Shown here piece after piece: positions 9,750 through 18,574 of a stretch of 20,204 nucleotides of DNA (positions are counted from its first letter, which is position 1; each line of letters starts with the position of its first letter). This stretch comes from Saccoglossus kowalevskii (lineage: Eukaryota; Hemichordata; Enteropneusta; Harrimaniidae), in assembly GCF_000003605.2 (NCBI RefSeq), contig NW_003135841.1, forward strand, positions 255,958-276,161, written 5' to 3'. The position numbers were made by a program, and so were the translations under genes. The notes beneath the pieces are model-generated. The model did no database searches, was not told the origin of the DNA, and saw only the letters and a program-made list of their open reading frames with translations.

Positions 9750-9947
9750 AATTAAGGAATGGTGCATTATCGTCTGTTAATGACGACACAAGTAATATTC
9801 TATGAAAACAAGTAAGAGTAAGTTGTTGGCGAGAAATATTCACCGTAATAGATCGTGAGACACTAGGAGATCAATAATACCACCACCACTAAATTTAATT
9901 AGACAACTCTAAAATTGTTACAAAAACTGTGGTCCATCTCATTCTTA

Positions 9948-9955
9948 TCACGTGA
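9948..9955. promoter_or_regulatory. TCACGTGA E-box in intron 1
   Basis: Fourth TCACGTGA palindrome (context ATCACGTGACATG), about 200 bp past the divergent CTCF-like pair in intron 1. Confidence 0.35.
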
Positions 9956-10396
9956 CATGAATTGACAAACGTATATCTATGCCGCGTCGACTCGAAAGAC
10001 GTGTCCTAGACGTAATCAGTGATTTAATATGATGATTTGTGTTGTCATGTTAACGTGAATTCCACAGACTGATACAGGGGCCTGGGTATGTACGCTCGAG
10101 GTGATTTACCGAAGAGTCGCATTCAATTATACATGTGTGACAATCTAATATATTTGAACTCTGAACAGTCGCACAGAGATTACATTGAAATTGGATGCTT
10201 TTAAATGTGATATGATAGTCAGTATGTAAACGTTTACAGGGTTACAGGGGATGGTTCTGTTTATAGTTGCAAAATATGTAACTATTGTGCATACATTATA
10301 CTAGTAGTAGATGTGACGGGCATTACTGTGTCAATTTTTTTTGTCAGTCAGCACGAGTCCATATATAGACACTCGTCTGGAAATGATCAGTTATAG

Positions 10397-10413
10397 CACG
10401 GTTATTAACCGTG
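10397..10413. repeat. 17-bp near-perfect palindrome
   Basis: CACGGTTA-T-TAACCGTG: two 8-bp arms around a single central T. Related words form a hairpin in intron 2 (11176-11213). It could be a dimeric protein-binding site or chance. Confidence 0.7.
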
Positions 10414-10575
10414 GTTATATTACTCATTATACTCAGGGATAGATTTTATTCACTCCTCGCAAATGATATATATAGCTCACTACGTGTTGTTAGAAACAGA
10501 TGATAATATTGGCGAACGTGCGAGTACTGGACTCTACCACTATGATATAGGTATGGAGCGTGCTAGAAAAAAATG

Positions 10576-10640
10576 ATGGTGTGTGGTTTAATGGTTAGCG
10601 TGTTCGCACAGCATTGCAGAGATTGCGGATTCGACCCCTA
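10576..10640 (+). mobile_element. Degraded tRNA-derived SINE head
   Basis: An A-box-like TGGTTTAATGGTTAGCG (from 10584) is followed about 30 nt later by a B-box GGATTCGACCCC (10627-10638), the spacing of an internal RNA polymerase III promoter. The pseudo-anticodon arm and acceptor stem do not pair properly, so this is not a working tRNA. Head sequences of this form (TAATGGTTAGCGTGTTCGC) are typical of tRNA-derived SINEs in marine animals. No clear body or tail is visible beyond about 10690. Confidence 0.6.
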
Positions 10641-10894
10641 TGAAATGAAGTACACACTGCCAACAAGCTCTCGGCATTCAGGGATATGAATTATAACGTC
10701 TAGTCGGATGTCACGTAAAGATGTGTTGAAATTTCCCTCATTCTAAATCGGATAGGTCGACGTCTCTCCCCCAACGTTTTTCGGAGGCGACCGCCCCATG
10801 TCGCCGCCGAATACATTTGAAAACACATGTCAGTATATCGTGAGATCTAATTAATAAAATGATTAGAAACTAATTTTAGTTTGTTGTTTTGCAG

Positions 10895-11133
10895 ATCTAT
10901 TCTAGTGATTTCACATGTAGTATGATGCCAACAATGGTGGCAGATATCAACCACTCAACCACGTCCATAGCTAACACGGAAAAATACATTATCTTCTTCA
11001 AGAAAGACAGTAGGTTTGCCAGGCTACTTGGCGATCGGGTGAAAAGTGTAGTAGCAGAATTTGTTCACCACGAAACCTTCCAAGGTTATATTATATACAA
11101 GGTATTGGAATCGTCGGGAAATCCGTTAGAAAA
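10895..11133 (+). CDS. Gene 2, exon 2
   Basis: Encodes residues 143-221 and two bases of codon 222. The acceptor TGTTTTGCAG and phase-0 junction continue exon 1 exactly (GSYK then IYSSDFTC). Features include Cys150, a possible N-glycosylation site NHS at 161-163, a basic patch (FFKKDSRFARLLGDRVK, about 176-192), then FVHHETFQGYIIYKVLESSG. The alternation of predicted strands and helices suggests a folded domain, presumably luminal or extracellular if the N-terminus is a signal. The donor is AAAA|GTGAGT. I do not recognise the family. Confidence 0.75.
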
Positions 11134-11513
11134 GTGAGTACCAAGGCGTGTGGGGGCGCTATTGATTGCTATGACCACGGTTACGGAGACGGTTACGAGT
11201 TCCAGTAACCGTGCTTTGACAGACTGATTGCAGCGGATTGTGGGTGCAATCAATGATAACGTGCAGGGGGTTATTGGTCTATATGCTATATATCTATATA
11301 TACATAACAACTTTTGGGCATTCCCAATGCGATTCACATTTCAAATTAACTGTTTATAAATGCCACGTGTGTTTTACACTGGTCTCCACATTGAAACTTG
11401 CAATCCAGTCAAGGTAAAAAAAAAATAAAAAAAAATAATTGTTATTTATTCCCAATCTTAAAATATCTGCTGACAAATTGTTTGAAAAATTATTATCATA
11501 TTTTTATCGGTAG
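11134..11513 (+). other. Gene 2 intron 2
   Basis: This 380-nt intron runs from donor GTGAGT to acceptor TTTTTATCGGTAG. It contains a 9-bp-stem hairpin, CACGGTTAC (11176-11184) with GTAACCGTG (11205-11213), and A-rich runs near 11413-11440. Removing it restores one frame across Lys222. Confidence 0.75.
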
Positions 11514-11685
11514 ATACTGTGAATGGGTATTGGAGATGTATTTCTCGGAAGGCGGACTTCAACCAACCACAATTCACATGGGCCACATCGCTGCTGAACT
11601 CGATAACGACGGGTATGAAGTCACTTATGCCGGGTACAAAGACGTCTTTACTTTAAAGCAGGAAGAAATAGACAAAAAGAAATGA
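11514..11685 (+). CDS. Gene 2, exon 3 (C-terminus)
   Basis: Its first A completes Lys222. It then encodes YCEWVLEMYFSEGGLQP, TTIHMGHIAAELDNDGYEV and TYAGYKDVFTLKQEEIDKKK, ending at TGA 11683-11685 for a total of 278 residues. Cys224 lies at the start. The C-terminus ends in three lysines but does not fit a strict KKXX ER-retrieval signal. The final segment looks like a helix and strand pair closing a compact domain. The intact frame across three exons with good splice sites argues for a real gene. Confidence 0.75.
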
Positions 11686-12110
11686 GACATTCCGATCGTC
11701 GTGAGTGATGTTGTCGCTTTCTAGTGAAATGTGTTTCACAGGCTGGTGTCATGTGACACACACGTGACACACGTGAGCCGAGTTGGTGTGCTCAACTGAG
11801 ATTCATGTGGTTACAGAGAATTCTTACGTCAGAACCAAAGAATGCAGCTTTGAAGAACAAAAAAAGTGTGTGCGAGTAGATGTGTTTCTCTTTTAATAAT
11901 TGTAAATTCGTGCATGAGGAATGTAACACAATATTTGAAAACAAATAGTGCCTTTGATAGTCGATTTAATCGACCAAATATGATTTGAATTCGGAGACCT
12001 AAAATTAGCATTGATATTTTTTTTCAATAACGGGATCACCGTTACACAAGTTTGTCTGTTATAACTATTGCACGCTTTGATATTTTTTCATTAAAAGTGT
12101 AATATACAAA
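11686..12110 (+). other. Possible gene 2 3' UTR
   Basis: Non-coding sequence after the stop. The first plausible polyadenylation hexamer is ATTAAA at 12090-12095; no AATAAA occurs before 13099. The beginning has a cluster of GTGACAC / CACGTGA words (11752-11776). The transcript end is uncertain. Confidence 0.35.
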
Positions 12111-13324
12111 ATATAACTTTGTAGAAAAATCATTGTGTAATTACACTCTTATTTCAATCTTTGAGTCTAAATACGGAAGTATATATTGGACAAAGTAGTT
12201 TCCGGAAATTCTTGATGCAGATCATTCATAGCGCGTACTGCAGATCTGTAGGAATCAAGCATATGCAACGACTCGAATATTCAGCACTTAATTCCCGGAT
12301 TGACGAGAACTGTTTTCAAGTGGTTGGGAATGAGAAGTAGCAGTTAAAGCCCAGTCACTTAACGGCTCAAAACGTGAAGTTAAAGGGCGGTGGTCGTCTT
12401 GCCGCGTTCTGGCCATAGCGACGCATACAACGCGTGTAAAATACCATGTTTGTTTACATTCCTTTATGAGGGGTTTATTTTGGGTCAAACTCCTAACGCT
12501 CGGAATAATCATCATCGTCGTAGAGGGCAGTGCATAACAGCCGACATCCTGGCAACTAACGTGAAATTGTTTTTCGTTATTATTTCATCATTACATATAT
12601 ATTTGAAGTTGATTGGGTGTGCTTCAGTATTCATGACAATTTTCAAATCTATCAATGAATGACCACTAGATGTTAGTTTACTATTAGTATTAGACGGTTT
12701 TAAGCATGTTTGAAGAAAAAAACACGTCTCTGGCACTCTTATACGGCATGTTATTAAAACTGGTGATTACACATTTTAATTCATTCTAGTAGCCCTCGTT
12801 CTTTTATTAAAACGCCCTCACCATGGAGAAATAACAAATGATACCGAGCAATGATGCCGAGCAATATTCATGCGTGATTATCTTTTTGCTATGTAACCGA
12901 GTACGCTCTGACGCCAAACCATGCACAAAGGGAAATACTATTGTGATTCTTCCTAATTAGTTTCGTGACAGCATAGTTTGTGGCGAGTGTGCCCCCAGCG
13001 ACGGAATTCACCGTATTCGATCGACGAGAGCGCGATTCACGCCTGCATGATGAAAGTGTTTCACGCGACAAGAAACTGGAAAAGAACTCGAACATTATAA
13101 TAAAAAGTAACGCTCTACAACAACCATAAACTTGAATAGACTAATATTTATTAACAGTAATGAGATAACAAACATTGAAAAGACAAATTCATTAAAACCC
13201 GTCCAGTGCGTGCGAGTCGACGATACATAAAAACAAAGAATATACACACATTGTTTTATATCGATTATGCTTAATTAATTTTTCAATTCACTGTGGATAT
13301 CACATACATTATGTCAAATATGTA
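12111..13324. other. Intergenic spacer
   Basis: No gene was recognised on either strand. It holds a 12-bp palindrome GTGTAATTACAC (12136-12147), a weak CTCF-like motif (12517-12531), a 13-bp tandem duplication (12837-12865), and AATAAA at 13099-13104 without a gene to serve. Overlapping open frames at 12288-12736 on both strands have no family resemblance. Confidence 0.6.
12837..12865. repeat. 13-bp tandem duplication
   Basis: AATGATACCGAGC is followed directly by AATGATGCCGAGC and a partial AAT: two full copies of a 13-bp unit with one difference. Confidence 0.85.
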
Positions 13325-13937
13325 GTTGAATTGTCTGGGATGGGTTCTTTTTTTGAGCTGAATTTTCTGGAATGGGAATCTTTTTTTGAGTTGAATTGTC
13401 CGGGATGGGGTCTCTTTTTGAGTTGAATTGGCTGGGATTGGATCTCTTTTTGGCCTGAATTCTCTGGGATGGAACTCGTTTTGAGCTGAATTGTCTGGGA
13501 TGGGATCTTTTTCGAAGTTGAATTCTCCGGGATAGGGTCAATTTTTGAGCTGAATTGTATGGGATGGGATCTCTTTTGAGGTTGAATTGTCTGGTATGGG
13601 GTCTCTTTTGAAGTTGAATTGTCTGGAATGGAATCTCTTTTCAAGTTGAATTGTCTGGGATGGAATCTCGTTTTGAGTTGAATTGGCTGGGATTGGATCT
13701 ATTTTTGGCCTGAATTCTCTGGGATGGAACTCTTTTTGAGCTGAACTGTCTGGGATGGGATCTATTTTTGAGTTGAATTGTCTGGGACGGGATTTCTTTT
13801 TGAGCTGAACTGTCTGGGATGGAACTCTTTTCGAGTTGAATTGTCTGGGATGGGATCTCTTTTTGAGTTGAATTGTCTGGAATGGAACTCTTTTCGAGTT
13901 GAATTGTCTGGGATGGAACTCTGTTTGAGCTAACCTG
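13325..13937. repeat. 31-33-bp minisatellite, about 19 copies, with higher-order structure
   Basis: The consensus is about GTTGAATTGTCTGGGATGGG followed by ATCTCTTTTTGA. Nineteen diverged units plus a partial one can be counted. Units 4-5 (from 13423) and 12-13 (from 13678) share the rare variants TTGGCTGGGATTGG and TTGGCCTGAATTCTC, so a block of eight units (about 255 bp) was duplicated. The minus-strand consensus lacks stop codons in all three frames, and the unit length drifts between 31 and 33, so the long minus-strand frames (13309-13644, 13538-13942) are by-products and not genes. Confidence 0.95.
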
Positions 13938-14174
13938 TACACATTGCTTGTATTTTAGTTTATTGTGTGTTTATATCATGAGATCAGTTTATTGAGGTAG
14001 CTAAGACCAATGGTGTGTTGTTTGTATAATGATACGTTGTTTTCAACATTAAAGTTGTCTCACTTTATATTACGTGCAGAACATCGCCTTGTTATGAACA
14101 TCATAAGAAATGATTAAATAAGTTGGTTCAGGCCAACAATTCTGAAATGTTGGAGCACTGAAGCTTGTCTGTAT

Positions 14175-14302
14175 TTAAGGTATAGATGCAGGTGACACTT
14201 GGGTGATTTTTTTTCTTACCACTCAGCCTTGGCAAGATAGTGCTAAAATTCCAGAGCCTTGTCAATGGCGGAACAATGACGGAACTTGCATCTATACATT
14301 AA
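14175..14302. mobile_element. 128-bp MITE with TTAA ends (piggyBac-like)
   Basis: The left end TTAAGGTATAGATGCAGGT (14175-14193) and the reverse complement of 14284-14302, TTAATGTATAGATGCAAGT, agree at 17 of 19 positions. TTAA at both ends is the target duplication typical of piggyBac-superfamily elements; GTATAGATGCA is the terminal inverted repeat. The inside is non-coding and holds GCCTTGGCAAG and GCCTTGTCAATGG. A decayed transposase-like fragment 1.3 kb away (15556-15762) is a loose supporting hint. Confidence 0.65.
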
Positions 14303-15164
14303 CGGAAACAGTGTCGTCACGTGGTATCTAATTCACAAATCAAACGTAGGACGTACTATTAAAATTAGTAGTGATTTGTCGTAACAATTCCAAAGACGGT
14401 AGGTTTTACTATTATACTAGATTATAGTACTAACTATTTTTTATCATAGACAGATAATTAACCGGAATACATTCGAATAATTATAAACAGTGTAAACACA
14501 GGCAGTTTTTTCTCGAATTTGAGAAGGGAATTTCCTTATATGTTGCATCCGATATTAAGAGTACAAACCGGGCTTTAAAAACGAAAGTTTCTTATGTTTC
14601 ATGATACGTACGTCACTGCCCAGGAGATGGGGTGAGTCGATAAGTTGTTTTAAAATGGAGAGCTAAGTTTGTTATTTTGATATAATCACGAATACATTAA
14701 GTTCTAATTCACGGAATCAATTTTCTAAGATATTGAATAATATTTTTTTTTATTATTAGAAATGTTTCTGTCCCAAGATTGGGTTAAATGTACGTTAAGT
14801 GCTCTGCTGATAAAATATGCTCTATAAATATGATTAATGTCCCAAGTCATCATTTTCTTATCAAACATTATATCCCACGTGGTAAATGCTTGTTTAAAAA
14901 CTGCTCCAGGAACTACGTTATTTAAAGTTACCCCGTCGGGTGCGTAATTTTAATGGTAAAATGAATAACTAAAATAAATAAATAAAAAACAATAACGCCA
15001 CACATTTTTTGAGGCTAATGGGCAATATATATGTGGACGAACAAAAATTACGTTAAACATACGTTACCGTGATAGCGAACTAGGGCAAAATAGAGAAATT
15101 ACATTAGGCTAGTAAGTTGGCAAGAACCTATTATACGTCGTGCAAGTCTTCCGAAGTTTATTTA
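14303..15164. other. Intergenic spacer
   Basis: AT-rich and without a gene. ACGTTA / TACGTT words recur (for example 14789-14797, 15050 and 15063), and AAATGTACGTTA at 14786-14797 equals the inner part of the hairpin arm at 15165-15203. Confidence 0.5.
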
Positions 15165-15203
15165 GCTGAAATGTACGTTACTCAACATAACGTACATTTC
15201 AGC
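15165..15203. repeat. Perfect 16-bp inverted repeat with 7-nt loop
   Basis: GCTGAAATGTACGTTA (15165-15180), loop CTCAACA, then TAACGTACATTTCAGC (15188-15203). Every one of the 16 pairs matches. The sequence lies in gene-free DNA, with a partial copy of the arm 380 bp upstream. It could be the tip of a foldback transposon, a cruciform, or an RNA hairpin. Confidence 0.9.
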
Positions 15204-15423
15204 AACGTAATATTACATTCAGTATCATCGAGTGTTACCATTATAGAACGAACGTTTATAAATTGGCTTGTTTCACTTTCAACTACCATTTGATTTCACG
15301 ATCTTTGATTATGCATAATTTTTCTCAGTATTATAGTAGATTGTATTCGGAGTCTTTAAATAAAGATACTTATATCTTATTTATTGCATGGACACTCGTC
15401 TGTGTTTTAACTTGAATACGTCG

Positions 15424-15539
15424 ATTTGTAATGAAGTACAGTAGGCGTTCCAATAACAGCGAATTGTTGTTTAAAGTTGAAAAAAGCGAAGGAACAACTT
15501 TGAAACAATCACATTAAAGGGACCGTACAGTTTAAGTAT
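15424..15539 (+). repeat. Dispersed repeat, copy A
   Basis: It shares ordered blocks with 18575-18686: ATTTGTAATG, GCGT..TTCCA, AAGC[GA]AAGGAACAA, CTTTGAAACAA and CGTAC with GTTTAAGTAT. Relative to copy B it lacks an 18-nt piece after GGAACAA and has about 16 extra nt after GAAACAA. Both copies are in + orientation. The family is unknown, presumably an old transposable element. Confidence 0.6.
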
Positions 15540-15555
15540 CACATTTTTCACACAC

Positions 15556-15762
15556 TTGAAACCACCAGAAGTTACTCATTGGAGCGGATTTCCGACCAAC
15601 AAGAAATGTTGTAGGTACTGTAAATTGTTGAAAATATATTGGAGAAGTTTAGACATACTAAATTCAGATGCCCTGTCTCACTGGAACAGTGAACAAATTG
15701 TACTTCAAACGACCTCACCCAAAATCCAGCTGATCAAATGCTGTTTTCAAACATTGCCATAG
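15556..15762 (+). pseudogene. Decayed transposase-like zinc-knuckle fragment (possible piggyBac relic)
   Basis: The frame reads KPPEVTHWSGFPTNKKCCRYCK, then drifts. A second frame from about 15651 reads HTKFRCPVSLEQ before a stop. The order H, K, C-x2-C, then TKFRC resembles the C-terminal zinc-binding segment of piggyBac-type transposases (basic residue, CxxC, then a T-K/R-F/Y-x-C element). Reading it requires a frameshift, there is no ATG, and the rest of a transposase is absent, so it would be a short dead fragment. It could also be a chance resemblance. Confidence 0.3.
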
Positions 15763-16934
15763 ACGAGGGAGCACTTCACTGACCGGAGAACCGTTGACTT
15801 AATTTACTAGAATGATAAAACTACCAGCCCATAAGTCTATCTTGTTTTAATCCAACTATCGTTATAATCTTGTTTTTGCTTTGGAACACAGTGAAAATAT
15901 AAACGTGTTGGTTTGGCTGGAGATTAAAGAAAACATTAATAACACATGGTGTTTTATTCGTTTTTTTTTCAAAGGTGGAATGGTACCAGTTTATTCACAG
16001 TAGTAAAACTAAAAGTTATAAAAAATACTAGTCACATCTTTATAGAAGAAAAACTGGGGACTAAATTCAGGTTGTTTTAGAATGATCACGTAACACAGGT
16101 ACGTTATGTTAATTGACTCTTTAGAACCTTATTTTCCAACCGATTTCTATCAGACCACTTACTGTGTGGGCGTTTTGTTTCCACTTCCCCTCGACTCAGT
16201 CAAGTGCAATTAAGATAAGAATCTTCCGGCGATTATTTGTGCTCATATTAGAGTTTATTTGTTAACCTTTACTTTGAGCGGCGCCCTCACGGTAACACTT
16301 TATATATATAGCTTATATTTATAAGTTCCTATAAGAGTCGTACCGGCGTAGATTTGATAGTTTCTCATAAACTATTTTTTTCTAATTTTCTTGTGACATA
16401 AGGTCATTTTTATAACATCAACAATAGTTGTCCTAATATAACTGTGGTTGGATATCACAATGGAAAACAGGATTCGTACTATAACGAAGTCTGGTGGGGT
16501 ATATATATAGAGAGAGAGTGGCGAGACGGTATTCTACAGCAAAGAATTACATGTATCATATAATGTTGAGTGAAAACAGCTAAAGACTGTCAACGATTCA
16601 CGTCATGTAAATACACACCAGCTGTATTTACTTTAGAGTGTGATCACTTATATGTTAGTATTACTAAACTTGATTGTAACAGCCAAGGCTATGTTGGTTT
16701 ACCACAGGAGTACATGTAATTTCAAAGGAAAATACTATGGCTCAATGCGAATATAATTTGAATCATTTATATGGAACAAATTGTGCCCGATGATAACTGT
16801 ATATGCGAAAAAATAAAGCATTTTAATTATTTCTATTTGGTGCCGGTACTTGTAGGTACTTAGCTCATACAGTTTTAACTTGAAATACTAGCGTTTATTG
16901 CACACATATTTCTATACGATTCTTTACACTTCAG
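15763..16934. other. Intergenic spacer
   Basis: No gene was recognised. Simple-sequence tracts include TATATATATA at 16300-16310 and TATATATATAGAGAGAGAG near 16500-16518. An ATG in good context at 16460 opens only about 16 codons. Confidence 0.5.
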
Positions 16935-17132
16935 ATACCAATATTTCTGTTCAGCGTACAGTCAACTCCTCGTGACAATATGAAACCATACGTCGACGAC
17001 AGAAACGTCCAACACTTACATAAACATAACAGAAACAACCGGTCCAGGGTCACATCCAGGCCCAGACACAATACTTGGGCGGAACATCCGAACATCGCAT
17101 CCGGTTTAGACACTCTCGTCCAATCTCATTAG
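16935..17132 (+). CDS. Candidate isolated terminal exon, unsupported
   Basis: An acceptor-like TTTACACTTCAG (ending 16934) is followed by 65 open codons and TAG (17130-17132), with AATAAA immediately after (17133-17138). The block is clearly less AT-rich than its surroundings. The peptide is basic and polar (MKPYVDDRNVQHLHKHNRNN, then RSRVTSRPRHNTWAEH) and matches no family I know. The opposite strand is open too (16931-17113), no partner exon was found upstream, and AATAAA is too close to the stop for ordinary cleavage before it. Treat it as a candidate only. Confidence 0.2.
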   Translation: MPIFLFSVQSTPRDNMKPYVDDRNVQHLHKHNRNNRSRVTSRPRHNTWAEHPNIASGLDTLVQSH

Positions 17133-17588
17133 AATAAATAATGCTGAACAGTATCAGAGATTTAATAAATTTTATAGCAACACCAAGTACAATCCTGTTA
17201 TGATAAGTTCAACGAGTCACAGCAGTAAAATGGTGAAACATATGTAGATATGAAAATAATAACTACCAGTAAATTCACTTGAATTTCTATGTATGCATGG
17301 GAGTATTAGTTTTATAACATCATAACTTACATCACAGTCCTTTTCTCGTGGATGGATTGTGCTTTTATGAAAAATAGCCTGTAATTGTAATGCGTTTACA
17401 TATGTGGTGTGTTAATTGTGTTGTAAACGTTTTACCACTTTTATTGTTAATATACGTAATGGGCATAAGAAGACATAATGATTTGATTTCATTGTGAAAT
17501 TTACACAAATTGTTACATGTGTTGATGTCAATTATTTCATAACATATGGCGGTATAGCTTTGTTTAAAGATAACTAATAATAAGATTT
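17133..17588. other. Intergenic spacer before the 52-bp array
   Basis: AT-rich, without a gene on either strand. GTTGTAAACGTTTTACCAC near 17420-17438 contains inverted GTAAAC / GTTTTAC words related to forkhead sites. Confidence 0.45.
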
Positions 17589-17876
17589 AATACATAGTCT
17601 AATACGTAATGTCGACATTTAGTTATTTACAGAAATATTTAATACATAGTCTAATACGTGATGTCGACATTTAGTTGTTTACAGAAATATTTAATACATA
17701 GTCTAATACGTGATGTCGGCATTTGGTTGTTTACAGAAATATTTAATACATAGTCTAATACTTGATGTCGGCATTTGGTTGTTTACAGAAATATTTAATA
17801 CATAGTCTAATACGTGATGTCGGCATTTGGTTGTTTACAGAAATATTTAATACATAGTCTATTACGTGATGTCGGA
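17589..17876. repeat. 52-bp tandem array, about 5.5 copies
   Basis: Units begin AATACATAGTCTAATACGTG at 17589, 17641, 17693, 17745 and 17797, with a partial copy from 17849; spacing is exactly 52 bp throughout. Copies 1-2 carry GTCGACATTTAGTT and copies 3-5 GTCGGCATTTGGTT, a directional change that suggests spread by unequal exchange. Every full unit includes TTGTTTACAG (TTATTTACAG in copy 1), a forkhead consensus TRTTTAC. Confidence 0.97.
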
Positions 17877-17960
17877 ATACATGTACAGTTGTTTATATTT
17901 AACTATTCAAATAGTTGATCCAATGAATAAATTCTATTTTCTACAATGTCCAATTTTGTT

Positions 17961-18001
17961 GATTGGTTGGAATGTGTGTAATCGGCAGAAGAGTATATAA
18001 A
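17961..18001 (+). promoter_or_regulatory. CCAAT plus TATA-like pair, unassigned
   Basis: An inverted CCAAT box (GATTGGTTGG, 17961-17970) is followed about 24 bp later by GTATATAAACG (TATATAA near 17994-18000). The spacing is promoter-like, but no open frame of note follows on +. It may be an inactive or non-coding promoter, or chance in AT-rich DNA. Confidence 0.2.
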
Positions 18002-18070
18002 CGTAAAAAAAATCATTGATTGTAAGAGGCCTCCCCTTATACTTTCATTTAGAATAATTTCACTCCTAAT

Positions 18071-18158
18071 TTGATGTAATTTCTCGTGACCAACTCCCTA
18101 ACTTGATGTAATTTCTCGTAATTTCTCGTGACCAACTCCCTAACATGAGGTAATTTCT
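18071..18158. repeat. Short tandem duplication with internal 10-bp repeat
   Basis: TTGATGTAATTTCTCGTGAC with CAACTCCCTAAC (18071-18102) recurs at 18103-18144, where ATTTCTCGT is doubled internally. A third partial copy (ATGAGGTAATTTCT) follows. Confidence 0.9.
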
Positions 18159-18574
18159 ATCCTCTAACATTGGTGAATTATCCAATAGAGAATTTATCAA
18201 TACATCTTGATATCTGGGAGTATAGAAATATTAGAAATTGTTTGAGGACAAATACGCCTTACTAAGCACTACACTAAATTGGATAATATTATAAAGATAT
18301 GATTTGATGAGGTAATTGGAGACATTTTCATGGCCTAGCATTACCCTTTGGTCTTACTCGTAACAGATTAGCCCCTTGATCAGTTTGGTCTCTGAAACCA
18401 TGGACCTGCTACAAACTATGAAGGTCTCAATGTTGTTATATTCCAGTATACGTATCATACATACAATACACTGTCGACTGTATTGACAAACCCCACTCTA
18501 ATACGAAATATGGATAGTGTTTTATTTAGGGTCTTGGCCTCGGCACAAATATCTACATCATCAGTCATACCCCA

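Larger units (their letters stand above)
7223..10894 (+). other. Gene 2 intron 1
   Basis: This 3672-nt intron runs from donor GTAAGG (7223) to acceptor TTGTTGTTTTGCAG (ending 10894). It contains a 22-bp duplication (7958-8001), B-box-like GGTTCGANNCC sequences without A boxes (8179-8189, 9131-9141), two strong CTCF-like motifs (9571-9585, 9735-9749), TCACGTGA E-boxes (7641, 9948), a 17-bp near-palindrome (10397-10413) and a tRNA-type SINE head (about 10576-10640). Open frames at 7310-7621 (+) and 9290-9700 (-) have no recognisable content. Confidence 0.75.

Noticed and set aside
12288-12736. Open frames on both strands
   Set aside because: Mutually overlapping shadows without motif, splice sites or neighbours to support them.
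12889-13095. 68-codon minus-strand frame rich in Arg and Ser
   Set aside because: No recognisable domain and no partner exon; composition looks like a chance open frame.
13309-13942. Two long overlapping minus-strand open frames with repeated QFNSKRDPIP-like peptides
   Set aside because: They are the minisatellite read in different frames; all three minus frames lack stops in the consensus and the frames hop with unit-length changes, so openness is not evidence of coding.
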